A DNA stretch of 64,000 nt from Ananas comosus (lineage: Eukaryota; Streptophyta; Magnoliopsida; Poales; Bromeliaceae), in NCBI RefSeq assembly GCF_001540865.1, contig NC_033622.1:4166321-4230320 (forward strand), read 5' to 3'. Positions 21,339 to 33,120 of this stretch are shown piece after piece (position 1 is the first letter of the stretch; every line of letters starts with the position of its first letter). The notes below the pieces were generated by a model. The model did not search any database. It worked only from the letters and a program-made list of their open reading frames with translations, and had not been told where the DNA came from. The position numbers and the translations under genes were made by a program.

Positions 21339-22100
21339 GGGCAGTGTTTGGTTCGAAAACAAGGGGGGAATAAGTCCTTGTTTCTCCTTTTGTTCCCAAA
21401 CAATGTGTTTGGTACCTAAGAACAGTAGTTTTCGAATTTTTGGAATAAATTGAGATAAGGCTTGAACTATTATTCCACCCTTTCCCTGGAGCAAGCTTGT
21501 TCCCAGGTGGGAATAAGGTTAATTAAAGTATAAATTTAATTTTAATTATAGTATTAAATCATTAAATAATCTAATTAAAATATTTAAATCATTATTTATT
21601 GCTTAAATAATAAAATAAATAAATAATTAATTATTTATAATTAATTTTTAATAATTTAATGTGTTTAAATATAAACTAATATTTATATTGATGAACAATT
21701 AATATTTTTATTAATCTAATTATTTTTTTTTACTAGTTATCTAGCTAAAATAATTTACTAACTAATTAAAAAGTTAAATTATTTTTTATAATTAATTAAT
21801 TAATTAATTAATATATTTTTATTATCTTATACAATATTCATAGCTAATAAATTTATTAATTTATTAAATTATCTTTAAGTAATATTTTGATGTTAATTAA
21901 TTAGAAAAAATAATTTTAATTTAAAATTATAACTCTTATTGCTTATGTTTCAATCTAACCATCCAAACACTATTTATCTTATTCATAGGAATAACCCAAT
22001 TTCTGTCCAAACGTAAAATTGATTTAGTTCCTGTTTATATCTGAACTTGTATGTATTCCTGAAATAAGCAGTTCTTACTAATACGCGAACCAAACGCAAC
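21339..22100. mobile_element. PIF/Harbinger-like MITE, AT-rich
   Basis: The terminal inverted repeats are GGGCAGTGTTTGGTTCG and, from the other end, GTTGCGTTTGGTTCG. CTA is duplicated at 21336-21338 and 22101-22103. The interior is over 80% A+T in its second half, without coding sequence. TTTGGTTCG ends with a 3-bp duplication fit PIF/Harbinger-derived MITEs. Confidence 0.75.
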
Positions 22101-22419
22101 CTAGAGATTTCTTGTGAGAGATGCCACACTACTACTTTGGTTTTAAATGTAGATAGTAGGTCACTGATTACGTTGCAAGTTGATACATGGATTGTTTCTT
22201 TACTACTCGAAGAGTGGTGTGTCGCTTTGTTGCCACCATTAGGGCTGGCAAATGAGCGAGCCGGCTGGCGTTCGACTCGCGTTCGACTCGATATTTGGCT
22301 CGCTCGAGCTCGACTCGAAATTAAATGAGCCGAGCTTGAACAAAAAAAAAAGGCTCAAAATTTATTTCAAGCCGAGCTTGAGTATTACTCGGCTCGTTCG
22401 AATTAGGCTCGAAAAGCTC

Positions 22420-22422
<3 letters not shown>

Positions 22423-22473
<51 letters not shown>

Positions 22474-22482
22474 ATATATATT
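22423..22482. repeat. (TA)n microsatellite at gap edge
   Basis: A long TA dinucleotide run directly abuts the N gap, and another TA run follows it (23004-23025). Confidence 0.95.
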
Positions 22483-23003
22483 NNNNNNNNNNNNNNNNNN
22501 NNNNNNNNNNNNNNNNNNNNNNNNNNNNNNNNNNNNNNNNNNNNNNNNNNNNNNNNNNNNNNNNNNNNNNNNNNNNNNNNNNNNNNNNNNNNNNNNNNNN
22601 NNNNNNNNNNNNNNNNNNNNNNNNNNNNNNNNNNNNNNNNNNNNNNNNNNNNNNNNNNNNNNNNNNNNNNNNNNNNNNNNNNNNNNNNNNNNNNNNNNNN
22701 NNNNNNNNNNNNNNNNNNNNNNNNNNNNNNNNNNNNNNNNNNNNNNNNNNNNNNNNNNNNNNNNNNNNNNNNNNNNNNNNNNNNNNNNNNNNNNNNNNNN
22801 NNNNNNNNNNNNNNNNNNNNNNNNNNNNNNNNNNNNNNNNNNNNNNNNNNNNNNNNNNNNNNNNNNNNNNNNNNNNNNNNNNNNNNNNNNNNNNNNNNNN
22901 NNNNNNNNNNNNNNNNNNNNNNNNNNNNNNNNNNNNNNNNNNNNNNNNNNNNNNNNNNNNNNNNNNNNNNNNNNNNNNNNNNNNNNNNNNNNNNNNNNNN
23001 NNN
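22483..23003. other. Assembly gap (521 N)
   Basis: A run of undetermined bases between TA repeats; its true length is unknown. Confidence 0.99.
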
Positions 23004-24042
23004 TATATATATATATATATATATTAAAAAATATATAAATATAATATATTTTAATTATATATTAATTATATATAGGCTGAGTGAATAATCTCAGTTTAGT
23101 AAAATTGGGCCAATATTGTTGGCTCATAAAAACAAACCCAATAGATAAATAAAAGAGCAAAATTTTACTAAATTTATATATATATATATATATATATATT
23201 CTTTCACAGAGCTCTAAATTTTTAATATGTTTCTCTTTTTCTTTTTCTGTCTCTCACCCTAAGTGGTCAAGTCGGAAGCCCTCCAAGTTACCAAGTAACA
23301 GCATATACCCGCTGTTGCCTACCTTGCTATTAATTGTATGCTTGAGAAAATATACAGAATATTTTTAAAATAAAAAATTATTATTCATATAAAATTTTAA
23401 TTTTAGTTATATATGATTGGATAGTTTAATCCAATATTTATCTATATAATTTATTTATTTTTGACCGCATAAATGAAAATGAATAATATGGAGATTGAAG
23501 GCGGAAGAGAAGACATGTGAGGCTGAAAAAAATGAGATATCAACTCATAAATTATTTTTTTTTATATTATAATACTATATTTCATATAATTATTTTGTAC
23601 TTTGAACTATTACACATATGTTTGTATTAAATTATAGATAATGTTCTATACAAATTAAACTATTAATCATATGATGTTGAGAATTTCAAGCGGCTCGTTT
23701 AGGGCTCGAGCTCGCTCGACTCGAAATTAGGCTCGCTCGAGCTCGGCTCGAATTAATTTCAATTCAAGCTTGAGCTTAAATTTAGGCTCGAAATTAATTT
23801 CAAGCCGAATTTGAGTCGAGGTAAGCTCGCTCGAGCTCGGCTCATTTCCACCCCTAGCCACCATAGTAGCTCTTGTTGTTTTATGTATTAAAAATTCTAG
23901 TCTCTTAATTACTTGATTATGTGCCCGTTCGGCCAAAACGAGCGTTTGCCTGCTGCTATCGGGCGTTTAGCTAAATTACGCAATGAAAAAAGTTGCGTTC
24001 TGCAACTTTAAAGCGTTTCTGCCGCAGAAGATCCTTCAGCCA

Positions 24043-24685
24043 AGCTTGTGTGGAAGAAAGTGGCAAAGGGCAAATGGCAAAGGGCTTGGTGGTTGGTACT
24101 CAAGACCCAAGTTCGAATCCTAATTGATTCACATTTTCAGCTAAGCATATTTTTAAATGAAATAAAGGAAGCGGGTAACGTGCTATCTATCTCTCAAAAA
24201 TAAAAAAAAACAAAANNNNNNNNNNNNNNNNNNNNNNNNNNNNNNNNNNNNNNNNNNNNNNNNNNNNNNNNNNNNNNNNNNNNNNNNNNNNNNNNNNNNN
24301 NNNNNNNNNNNNNNNNNNNNNNNNNNNNNNNNNNNNNNNNNNNNNNNNNNNNNNNNNNNNNNNNNNNNNNNNNNNNNNNNNNNNNNNNNNNNNNNNNNNN
24401 NNNNNNNNNNNNNNNNNNNNNNNNNNNNNNNNNNNNNNNNNNNNNNNNNNNNNNNNNNNNNNNNATATATAGATTAGATATTAGTTCAAAAATTGAAGTA
24501 AAATGGACATGAATTTCTCTCTCAACCAAAAAAAAAAAAAAAAAGACATAGGGTTTGGAGGAAGATGAGATGCTGTCGATGGAAATTTTAAAAGATGAAA
24601 GAGGAAGATGGAAAAAATGATCTATGACTTAAAAATTTTAAGTGTAGATTAGCTATTAAGCAATGGACATAGATTTCTCTCTCAA

Positions 24686-24727
<42 letters not shown>

Positions 24728-24741
24728 TGTGTGGTAGAAAG
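24043..24741 (+). mobile_element. SINE-like insertion(s) with 18-bp target duplication
   Basis: AGCTTGTGTGGAAGAAAG (24043-24060) is repeated after the long poly-A as AGCTTGTGTGGTAGAAAG (24724-24741), one mismatch. The body starts TGGCAAAGGGC, like a tRNA A box, and has a B-box-like AGTTCGAATCC at 24109-24120, so it looks tRNA-derived. Two copies of a GGACAT(A/G)(A/G)ATTTCTCTCTCAAC plus poly-A tail (24503-24544 and 24664-24723) suggest one SINE inserted in or next to another. An N gap lies inside. Confidence 0.7.
24216..24464. other. Assembly gap (249 N)
   Basis: Undetermined bases inside the SINE-like insertion. Confidence 0.99.
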
Positions 24742-25285
24742 AGTCAGGCTAATTGCATTGTTGGTCCCTAATCTTTGTCTCTCTTTATATTTCAGTCCCA
24801 AAATAGTTTTTGGAGACTAACATTTTTTTTTTTTTGATTTGAAAATTTTAAATTTACATTATATTTGAATTGAATTTTAAAATTCACAATTAAATTTTTG
24901 AATTCGAATTTAACTTTAAAGCTTTAAAGTTAACTTTTTTTTTTCAAATTTTAAAGTTAACTTTTATTCTGGATTAGAATTTCAACTTCAATTTTTAATT
25001 CCAAAGTCAAATTTAAATTTTGTACTTTATTTTAAATTTAAACTTAAATTCAACTTTTATTTTAATTTCAAACTTTGATTTTGAATTCTAAATTTAAAAT
25101 ATGAATTTGAATTCCACTTTTCAATTCAGATTCAAATTTAAAACTTAAGTTTTAAATTAAAATTAAAATTTTAAATTGATTTAGAATTCTCTCTCTTTTT
25201 GCCTCTCTTGTTAATTTTAATTAATTTAGTTTCCATCTTCAATTTTTTTCATAATATATATTCTGCTTCTAACTTTTTAATTTGA
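24742..25285. repeat. AT-rich low-complexity tract of AAATTT/GAATTC motifs
   Basis: Dense short palindromic motifs (TTTAAATT, GAATTC, TTTAAAGTTAA) in no fixed period. No coding sequence. Confidence 0.7.
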
Positions 25286-25310
25286 ACTAGTGAAGGCCCG
25301 CGCCACGCGG
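25286..25310 (-). mobile_element. Helitron-like 3' terminus (minus strand)
   Basis: On the minus strand a hairpin with a 5-bp GC stem (CCGCG/CGCGG, 25298-25310) is followed by CCTTCA, CTAG (25290-25287) and T. The body would extend to the right. The 5' end is not found. Confidence 0.6.
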
Positions 25311-27199
25311 AGGAAAATTTATATAAATTCTAAAATATTTTAAATTATATAATAAATAGCACCTAAATTGCAAAGTCAGCAATATCAGAAGATATTCGAT
25401 TTAAACTTTAAATTTTAACTTAAAATCAAATTTTAAATTTTAATTTATTTTTTATTTTTTGTTGTGTTTGATCCCCACATTACGAACCAAAAACCAAAAG
25501 GTGTTAGAAAAAGAGCGGACGGGAACGAAGGGACACGCCAGTTATGAAAGGAGGAAAAAAAAGCGGAGAGAGGGTGATCACAGCCTAAAGCTAACAAAGA
25601 TACTATATTAATAATAATTAATTAATAAAATAAATACTAAATTATGTAATAAATTATTATATAATAATATATCTATATTATAAAAATAAAATACTATATA
25701 TAATAACTAAATATATATTTATAAATAAAATTATATATATCAATTATATAATAAATTATTATATAATAATATATCTATATATAATAAATTAATATATATT
25801 TATAAATAAAATTAATTATATATATATATATATATCGAATTGAGCTCCTATACTTTTAAAAGTATCAAGTTGTTGGTGCTTGTAGATTTTTAGCCATTGG
25901 ATTAAGAGTATATATATATATCCCGCGCCATGCCGCGCCCCGACCCCGCGCCCCGCGCTGGCGACCGCACTCCGCGCCACACCCGCGGGGAGGCCCTCGG
26001 CACGCGTCCGCGGCAAGCAAGAAAATTAGATGTAAGAACTTGTCAAAAAAGGAAAAGTTGAAAATAATTAGAAGTATCAGTAGCCAGGTACAAACCATAA
26101 AAGTTCAGAAAAGTAGAACAACATAGGAGGCATGAGTAATACGAATAGGGAAAAATGCAAAAGAGCTTAAAACTGAACAACGTAGGAAACGAAAGAGCTG
26201 ACATGCAGATAGTGCAGATTTGTATATTTGTATAAATGTGTGCAATCATGCGAAGAACGATTCAAAGATTTTGCCAACGTTGATTAAAGCATGAGTTAAA
26301 GAAAGAGTGCTCAGCAAAACAGGAGAGCCGAAAATCACAAAAAGACGCAGAACCAAAAGGTAAGCATCACAGGAGTCAGCACATTAAGTTCTGGAACTTA
26401 GTATTCATGTTTTATAGTTGCTGTCAAAACAGGCCATTCAAAGTTTAATGCTTATCATTATATTCTTCCAGCCACAACAGAGAGAAGGATAACGTAAAAT
26501 ACGACACTCTCTATTCAAAGGATAGCAAAGCACTTCACTATAATTTTTATAGACCGAACAGGGGAAAAAGATTGCAGAATGCACAATTCCATGATCAAAA
26601 ATGTGGAAACACTTGTATACATCCCAACAAATCAAAGAACCTTCTTTCCAATAGTTGGAAAGAATCATGTTGTATGATGGGTTGATCGGAAACTAAACTC
26701 ACATGCTATGAACTTTGGCTGATTAATAGATAATAAAATCAGAAAATTATATAGGACCACCAGAAGCAACGAAACCAAGGTGCAGGGGAAGGAAAGTCTT
26801 TCAATTTATGAGCAGCTCAAACAGTACCACCATCAGCACAGCATCGATAATAAAATAGGTAAGAAAAAGTATGTTTAAAATAATTAGAAGTATAATTAGT
26901 TAGATAGGACCTCGCCGACGACCGCGGCCGCGGCGGTGTCCTCGGGCCTGGGGGGTCTCCATGGGCGCCTGTGCATGGCCTTTTCTTCTTCTTCTTCTTC
27001 TTCTTCTACGCCGTCGTCGCGGAGGGGAGGGGTAGAGAGAGAAGATGGAAACAGAGAAAGGAATGGAGAGGGCGAGTGGGATGGAATTAATTTGAGGGTG
27101 AGAGAGTGAGGGTGTTCAGGCGGAGGGTGAGAGAGTGAGGGTGTTCAGGCGGCATGGTTGAGGGAGAAGTATGCGGGGAGGCTCTTTTAAGAGAGGGGG
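25311..27199. other. Non-coding DNA, possible Helitron body, MITE fragment
   Basis: It contains a TA-rich tract (25600-25835), a fragment of the 'TGGTGCTTGTAA' MITE (25838-25906), a GC-rich patch (25920-26015) and a long AT-rich stretch of weak composition bias. A GC-rich block with a (TTC)n run lies at 26920-27010. No protein-coding exon is recognised. Confidence 0.5.
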
Positions 27200-27484
27200 T
27201 GTAAGGTACCGAACTTCTGAAATTATGAAGTTACGGTGGGATGTAGTATACCGAAATTTAATATAAAATTAAGTGTAAATAAAAATAGTGTGAGATACTA
27301 TTTTTATTAGACTTAAGGGTGTAAGGTATAAGTTGGTAATGACTTGTGCTGAAATCGGAGCGAAAACAGAAGATTTAGAATTTTCTATAAGAGACGGGGT
27401 AGATAAATTAGCAAAAAATGTACAGTGTCAGAAAATTATGAAAACTGGAAGATATGTCAGAATTATTTTATAAGGCTAGATTTA

Positions 27485-27917
27485 GCCCCCGTTTGGTTCG
27501 GGGTTAAGAAAAAGTAGCTATTCCAGGGATAGGGTTAAGTTCAGGGTTAAAATGGTGTTAAAATTTTTTTGTGTTTTGTTGGAGGTTGGAGTTAGTATAG
27601 GATAGTGAAAAAAAGTGTTTGGTTGGAATAGGTGGGATAAAAAGATAATGATTGATAAAGAAGAAAAAGGTGAGAGCTCGGGATGCGTGCGGGGTTAAAG
27701 TTGGGAGGGGGAGTGGGGTTAATGATTGATAAAGAAAAAAAATGTGAGGGCTCGGGATGCGTGCGGGGTTAAAGTTGGGAGGGGGGGTGGGGTTAGTAAA
27801 CCCCACTAACCCGGTTTGGGGTGGGGTTTACTAACCCCACCCCAAAAGAGTGGTGTTTGGGTATAAATTGGGGGTTAAGGGGTTATTCCACCCCTTAACC
27901 CCCAACCAAACGGTGGC
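27485..27917. mobile_element. PIF/Harbinger-like MITE with TTA duplication and visible empty site
   Basis: Ends GCCCCCGTTTGGTT and, from the right, GCCACCGTTTGGTT. TTA is duplicated at 27482-27484 and 27918-27920. The sister LTR at 29585-29600 reads straight through the target (GTTAGATTTAAAGTTTC), so the insertion and its 3-bp duplication are demonstrated within the window. Confidence 0.93.
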
Positions 27918-30728
27918 TTAAAGTTTCATACCATTCTGACGCCCGAAAAGTGAAAAATAAAATCCGACTGCTATCTGATAAAGATTACAGTTCGGTACAG
28001 CTTTCGGTGACCAAACATGGTCGAAACTGAAAGATTAAAATTTCTTTGGACTTATTAAGTAAAACCGAGCCTGCCTGTCAAATTTGAGCGCAAACGGACG
28101 TTCAGAAGGGCTCCGGCGAAAAATGTCAGTTTTAAACTGCTGAAGTGAATAGTGTTTTGGGGGAGTTTACTTGGAGGTGAAGTTTCCTCCTATATATATA
28201 TATAAGGGTGTTATGTCATTTCCCTCATTCCTCTCTACTTGAGCCAACATAAGAGAAATCTCTCTCTCTCTCTCTAGGATTGGCTCCAAAGTGTGGAGTT
28301 TGGTAGAGAAAAGCTTGCTTAGAGGTGAAGCTTTCTTTTTCTTCACCATTGGCTTGAAGAGAGCTTGGGTTTGAGAGGTAAGCTTTGATAGCAACAATGG
28401 TAGATTGCTAGTAATGATTTGTATGCCTTAGAAATGGGTTTAGTGAAACTCCTAGATGCTAAATAGATGGTTGATGCTTGAATTTAGAGATCTAATGATA
28501 AATTCTTGCATAGTTGCATCTTAGGGCATCAAAAGAGGGGTTTTGCTTATGAGGGATTTTGATCTAAATTGATCATGTATAAACCTAATTGCTAGGTATT
28601 CTGACGCGTTGGCGAAGTCGGTTCGGCGATACGACGAGGCTACGCGAAGATATTGAAGAAAAGGCTTGTTTCGGTACTGATTGCCGCAGCTCGCGGCGAA
28701 AGCTTCCAAAAATCACGAAATCGGAACCCTAGCCTCTTGGTAGTATTAAAAGGTGGGGGGTGTTATCCTGAAGCAACTGGGCTTCTCCCTATGTCTAAGT
28801 ATTTCTATGTTGAACATACTACATATATGGTATCATGCATGTTAGGGTATTTAGATATTACTTTTACTATTCTTGCATGCTCCCTTGTATTGCGGCATAG
28901 TAGGCTTGGCATGTGAACTTAGGGTGCATGAGAATGAGTTTGTGACATAGAACCCTATAGAGATAAGTTAAATAATAACTTGATCTTGCATAGAGGATAT
29001 ATGACTAGTATAGTCGAGACAATTGCATTATGGCAAGTGACATGTGAACCAAGTACATACTTGACGAGTAGCATATGTATACCAAATAAACAACCTGATG
29101 AGTGGCATTAGAACGTAGTGTTAAAAGAACACTTGTGCATGTTGGTCATAGTGACCGGGTACCTTCGTTGGAAACGGATTTGATCATACTCACACAGTCT
29201 GTTCAGCGCTTGTGGCGGTCGCTCCGCACAAGTAGTGCGAGCTCCGGAGTCTTGGCACGTGAAACGATTGGGATAGTGTAACATACCGAACTTCTAAAAT
29301 CAGGAAGTCATGGTGTACATTTAAATAGTTCCGGTGAGGTTGCGGTGGAATGTAACATACCGGATTTTAAATATACAAGTGAAAATAAATAAAATAGTAT
29401 GAGATACTATTTTATTGGATTTAGAAAAGTGAAATATAGGTTGGGAATGACCTGTGCTGAAATCGGAGCGAAAACAGAAGATTTAGAATTTTCTGTGAGA
29501 AACGAGACAGATAAATTAGCAGAAAATGCACAGTGTCAGAAAATTATGAAAATTGGCGGATATGTCAGAATTATTTTTATGAGGTTAGATTTAAAGTTTC
29601 ATACCATTCTGACACCCGTAGAGAGAGAAATAGAATCCGAAAGCTATCTGATAAAGATTGCAGTTCGGTACAGTTTTCAGTGACCAAACGGGGTCGAAAC
29701 TGAAAGATTAAAATTTCTTTGGACTTATTAAGTGAAACCGAACATGCCTGTCAAATTTGACCGAAAACGGACATCCGGAAGGGCTCCAACGAAATTTATC
29801 AGATTTCGAGCTGCCCGTGATGAATAGTGTTTAGTTGAGGGGCAAAATGGTAAAAAGGGACTCAACCCTTTTCTTCTTCTCCTTGCTCAGCCACAGCAGC
29901 CCAAACCGCACATACACACACACGCACACATGCATGGAAGGGAGAGAGAGAACTTCAAATTCTCTTTCTAAATCTTTCGCAAAATTAAAGAAATTGGCGG
30001 AGATTGAAGCTTGGAGGTGAATCGCCGTCATCTTCTTCATCTTCTCCATGGTTTGGAGCTCATTTTGAGGTAAACAAACGCGTTGGCGAAGACGGTTCGG
30101 CAATCCGACGAGCCGTTGCGAAGTTATTAAAGAAACGGACGTTTAGGCTTCGTTGCTGCCTCGAGGGCCGAGGCGACGTCGTAAAATTATGGAAATGGAT
30201 TTGAGGCACCGTGGCTCATAACCGAAGACCTATAATTTCCGAGGCTGCGAAGCGGAGCACGGTTGTGGCGCAGTTGTAATATTGGGCCGTGCCGGATACG
30301 GGTGCCGCGGGAGGCCGATTGCCAGTGTCGACAAGCAATCGGAACGCGATACAGGTAGGTTGTGTTTACCGAAGCGACTAGGTCGCCTATATGTCTAAGA
30401 ATGAGTATTATTATTGATGCATATAATGGTAGCTATTGATAGAGCATGTGTATGCATGAGATGAATGCTAAGTTAGGCTACCAAACGATGCATAATGACA
30501 TAGTGTAAAGAATGCTAAGTAATTGTATGATAAGCATGAATGTAGAATTAATAAATGCAAGCATGTGGTTAATGCTAAGAATATAGATGATGACATGGTA
30601 AAAATGCTAAGTACATGTATGATAAGCATGTTGCGTGTGTAGAAATGCTAATGCAAGAATGCATATAGATATGAAATAAGAATGTAAAGATGTTAAGTAT
30701 ATGACATGTGCATGTGGACATATATATA

Positions 30729-31080
30729 CACATAGATCGAGTGGCATTGAACCTAGTGTCATGAACCTAGGAAAGATTGAGTGGCATCGAACCTAGTGTT
30801 AATAAACATAGGTTGAACAAGAATGACAATGGACCTAGAGTCGTGAACCTAGGTTGAACAAGAGTGATAATGAACCTAGTGTTAATGAACATAGGTTAAC
30901 GAGAAAGGCATTAATCCTAATGTTAGAGAACATAGGTTGTGAGGTAAAGTGTTAAATCTAGAGTCAAGTGAATCTAGGTAGACGAGAATAATGGACCTAG
31001 TGTTAATAAACCTAGGCTAAGAGTATGAAAGCAATGAACCTAAAGTATTAACTTAGGTTGAGTAAAGGCTTAGACCTAGA
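30729..31080. repeat. Degenerate ~45-60-bp repeats with 'GAACCTAG(T/G)GT' inside the LTR
   Basis: Repeated AATGAACCTAGTGTTAATGA-like and ATAGGTTGAACAAGA-like segments recur at least six times with variable spacing. This is a local expansion specific to this LTR copy. Confidence 0.7.
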
Positions 31081-31732
31081 TAGGTCAATTCCATAGGGTT
31101 AAGACCAACCCTTGAGTACTGTGAAATGGATTCCGGAATCCCAGGACTTGTGGAACACCAAGAGTGGTGCGGGGTGTGTGCGACGATTTCACCGCCCAGG
31201 GCTAAAGAACGATTGTCGTGGCGTGTGCGACGATTTCGCTGCCGGATGGTTGAGCCAGTTTGTGGATCATACCACAGGGTGACTTGAGCCAGAGCTGTAC
31301 GTGTGTGACGATTTCGCCGCCGGGTGGCCGAGTCATCGAGTGCGATGGGCTGTTGAGCAGTCAGTGTGCAGACTATCCGCAGAGGATTGACTCAAAACCG
31401 AGTCGAGTGGCATAGATGGTTAAGGTATGAGCAACCTTAGGAAAGAATCGCCAATGAGCGTAATGTGACCAAGTAATGACTAGAGAAAAGCTAATGGTAA
31501 CGAATAGCTAATAAAGTAAAGAACGGCTACAAGTAAAGAATGGCTAATAATATGAAGTAGAATCAATTAATCTACTTGCATAAAGTTACAGGTATTGCAT
31601 ATTGCATTTTGCGAGGCATGACATTTAGTTCAATATTGAATATATATCTGTTATATGTTATTGGACTAACTTGTTGCAGTGCCTCCTTGGACCTATTGGT
31701 CGAGCTTTTTCCTTGGATGGCCGTACCCACTT

Positions 31733-31780
31733 GGAACCATGGAGTTGGTTCTCACCCCATGTTGTTTTGGGGTTTTATAG
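31733..31780 (+). promoter_or_regulatory. Conserved LTR hairpin plus splice-acceptor-like site (compensatory version)
   Basis: Stem GAACCA/TGGTTC at 31734-31739 and 31746-31751. Compared with GAACTA/TAGTTC in the other LTRs, one T-A pair is replaced by C-G. A T-rich run then ends TTTTATAG. Confidence 0.55.
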
Positions 31781-32204
31781 GTTTGCACATGTGTGGCGCG
31801 GTGGCGCGAGGCAAGGGTGTAGCTCCGTAGATAGCACCCTACCCAGAGACCAGAGGTAGTAAGGTAGTGGTACCCCGAGTCGGCATAGCCTAGGGGTAGA
31901 GGGAAATGAAAGAACAAGATGTATCAATATGTAATAAATTGTAATAACTCAGATTGTATGTTGGAGAGAAAGTGTAATTGTGATGTAAGCAAATGTATCA
32001 ATGTGAATGCTTGTAATAACATAGGATGTGTTTATATTGTTGATACCTTTCCATATGCAATCTGTATGTTGATTTCTGTTCCTGATTGGAACATCGTGAA
32101 TGTATTGATTGCGACGCCTAGGACGTATAGGGAAAACTCTGTCCGTTCGGCGGTCTGTCGGCGTGCCCGAATCCAACCAAATAGGCGGGTGTCGGGGCGT
32201 GACA

Positions 32205-32260
32205 AATAGCCTATGTGGGGTCCCAAGGGATAGCCTATGTGGGGTCCTGCAGACAATCCC
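32205..32260. repeat. Short tandem duplication in the outer LTR
   Basis: ATAGCCTATGTGGGGTCC occurs twice in a row, just after the nested LTR. Confidence 0.85.
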
Positions 32261-32614
32261 TCGGGTGGTTCGAGTCCCCCTTCATAGACGGATTTGAGTT
32301 GTGAGTCGAGGGCGCGCCGTTGGGCCAGCCAGACGATTGGGTGATGAACTCAAGAGAATTATGCATATTGAGCATAGTAAGCATATTGAGCATGTTGAGC
32401 ATGTTGGGCATAGTAGAATTGCATGTATACTTGATAGAGTTATTATAGCATGTTAGAGATTACATGGCTATGTGATTCACTCTTGTTCTCCAGGCATAGT
32501 AGAATCTTGCAATTCCTTCTATATGCATCAATTACAGTTACAGATATCTATCTATCTGCCTATGCCTGCTTAGACCTAGTGGGAAGATCGGCGGAGTCGG
32601 CGGCCGAACCCACT

Positions 32615-32655
32615 GGGAACTATATTTATATAGTTCTCACCCCACTTTGTTGCAG
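32615..32655 (+). promoter_or_regulatory. Conserved LTR hairpin plus splice-acceptor-like site
   Basis: GAACTATA/TATAGTTC forms an 8-bp stem with loop TTTA (32617-32636), extended by a G-U and a G-C pair. CCCACTTTGTTGCAG follows directly. Confidence 0.55.
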
Positions 32656-33107
32656 GGCTGTGTGCGAGCGTTCCGGGGGAGGATCGCAGTAAGGGCGTAG
32701 CGCCCTAGCTAGCTAGTAGAGTTTCCTATTTGTACTAGAGCACCCTCGTGTGCATGTTTATAGACATGATGTATTTTGGATAGCTAGCATTATGTTTGTG
32801 AGAGGATCATGTATTCATTTTTGGGAGATGGAAATGTAAATCAAATCAATGTTGAATGTGATGTAATAGTTAGATGTATCTCTCTTTATTTCACTTGTAT
32901 GTTACTTGTGATTCTTGCTCTTGTTGGTATAGCATTTGTGGTGCTTGTTGAATCATGTATGTTAATTGAGTTTATTTTGGGCAACTCTTGTACATGATCT
33001 TGTTGTTGAGCCTTGGGCGAACAGGGGAGGTGTTGTCCGTTCGGCATCTGTTCGACGCGCCCGAACCGAACCAAATGGGTAGCGGTCTCGGGGCGTGACA
33101 GATAAAA

Positions 33108-33120
33108 TGGTATCAGAGCA
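33108..33120 (+). promoter_or_regulatory. Primer-binding site (initiator Met tRNA type)
   Basis: TGGTATCAGAGCA begins 7 bp after the LTR end at 33100. This sequence, complementary to the 3' end of initiator methionine tRNA, primes reverse transcription in many plant LTR elements. It fixes the element orientation as plus. Confidence 0.93.

Larger units (their letters stand above)
22240..23856. mobile_element. Non-autonomous hAT-type element with 8-bp TSD (contains assembly gap)
   Basis: Ends are TAGGGCTGGCAAATGAG and, from the right in complement, TAGGGGTGGAAATGAG. The perfect 8-bp duplication GCCACCAT lies at 22232-22239 and 23857-23864. Both subterminal regions are packed with GCTCGAGCTCG/GACTCG oligomers in opposite orientation, as in hAT elements. 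The middle holds a TA tract, the N gap and AT-rich filler. No transposase is seen, though the gap could hide a little. Confidence 0.88.
29277..32204 (+). mobile_element. Solo LTR of family 1 nested inside the older family-1 LTR (2,928 bp)
   Basis: It starts TGTAACATACCGAACTTC and ends GGGCGTGACA. Flanks are GATAG (29272-29276) and AATAG (32205-32209), 4 of 5 alike. The surrounding LTR resumes at 32210. It has a donor-like TTGAG|GTAAAC (30070), a hairpin (31733-31753) and an acceptor-like TTATAG (31780). ORFs inside are short and unrelated to proteins. Confidence 0.8.
27200..33100 (+). mobile_element. 5' LTR of a long-LTR Ty3-gypsy element (family 1), interrupted by a MITE and a nested LTR
   Basis: It starts TGTAAGGTACCGAACTTC and ends GGGCGTGACA, followed 7 bp later by a primer-binding site. 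Without the MITE (27485-27917) and the nested LTR (29277-32204) it is about 2.5 kb. A TATA-like TATATATATATAAG lies at 28193-28206, a donor-like GAGAG|GTAAGC at 28379, then a hairpin (32615-32638) and acceptor-like TTGCAG (32655). It resembles Tekay/Del-type long LTRs. Confidence 0.82.

Noticed and set aside
22252..23088. 278-codon ORF across the N gap
   Set aside because: Most codons are undetermined bases; the rest is TA microsatellite.
24061..24125. tRNA gene
   Set aside because: A- and B-box-like motifs exist, but no cloverleaf or acceptor stem could be drawn. The poly-A tail and target duplication fit a SINE.
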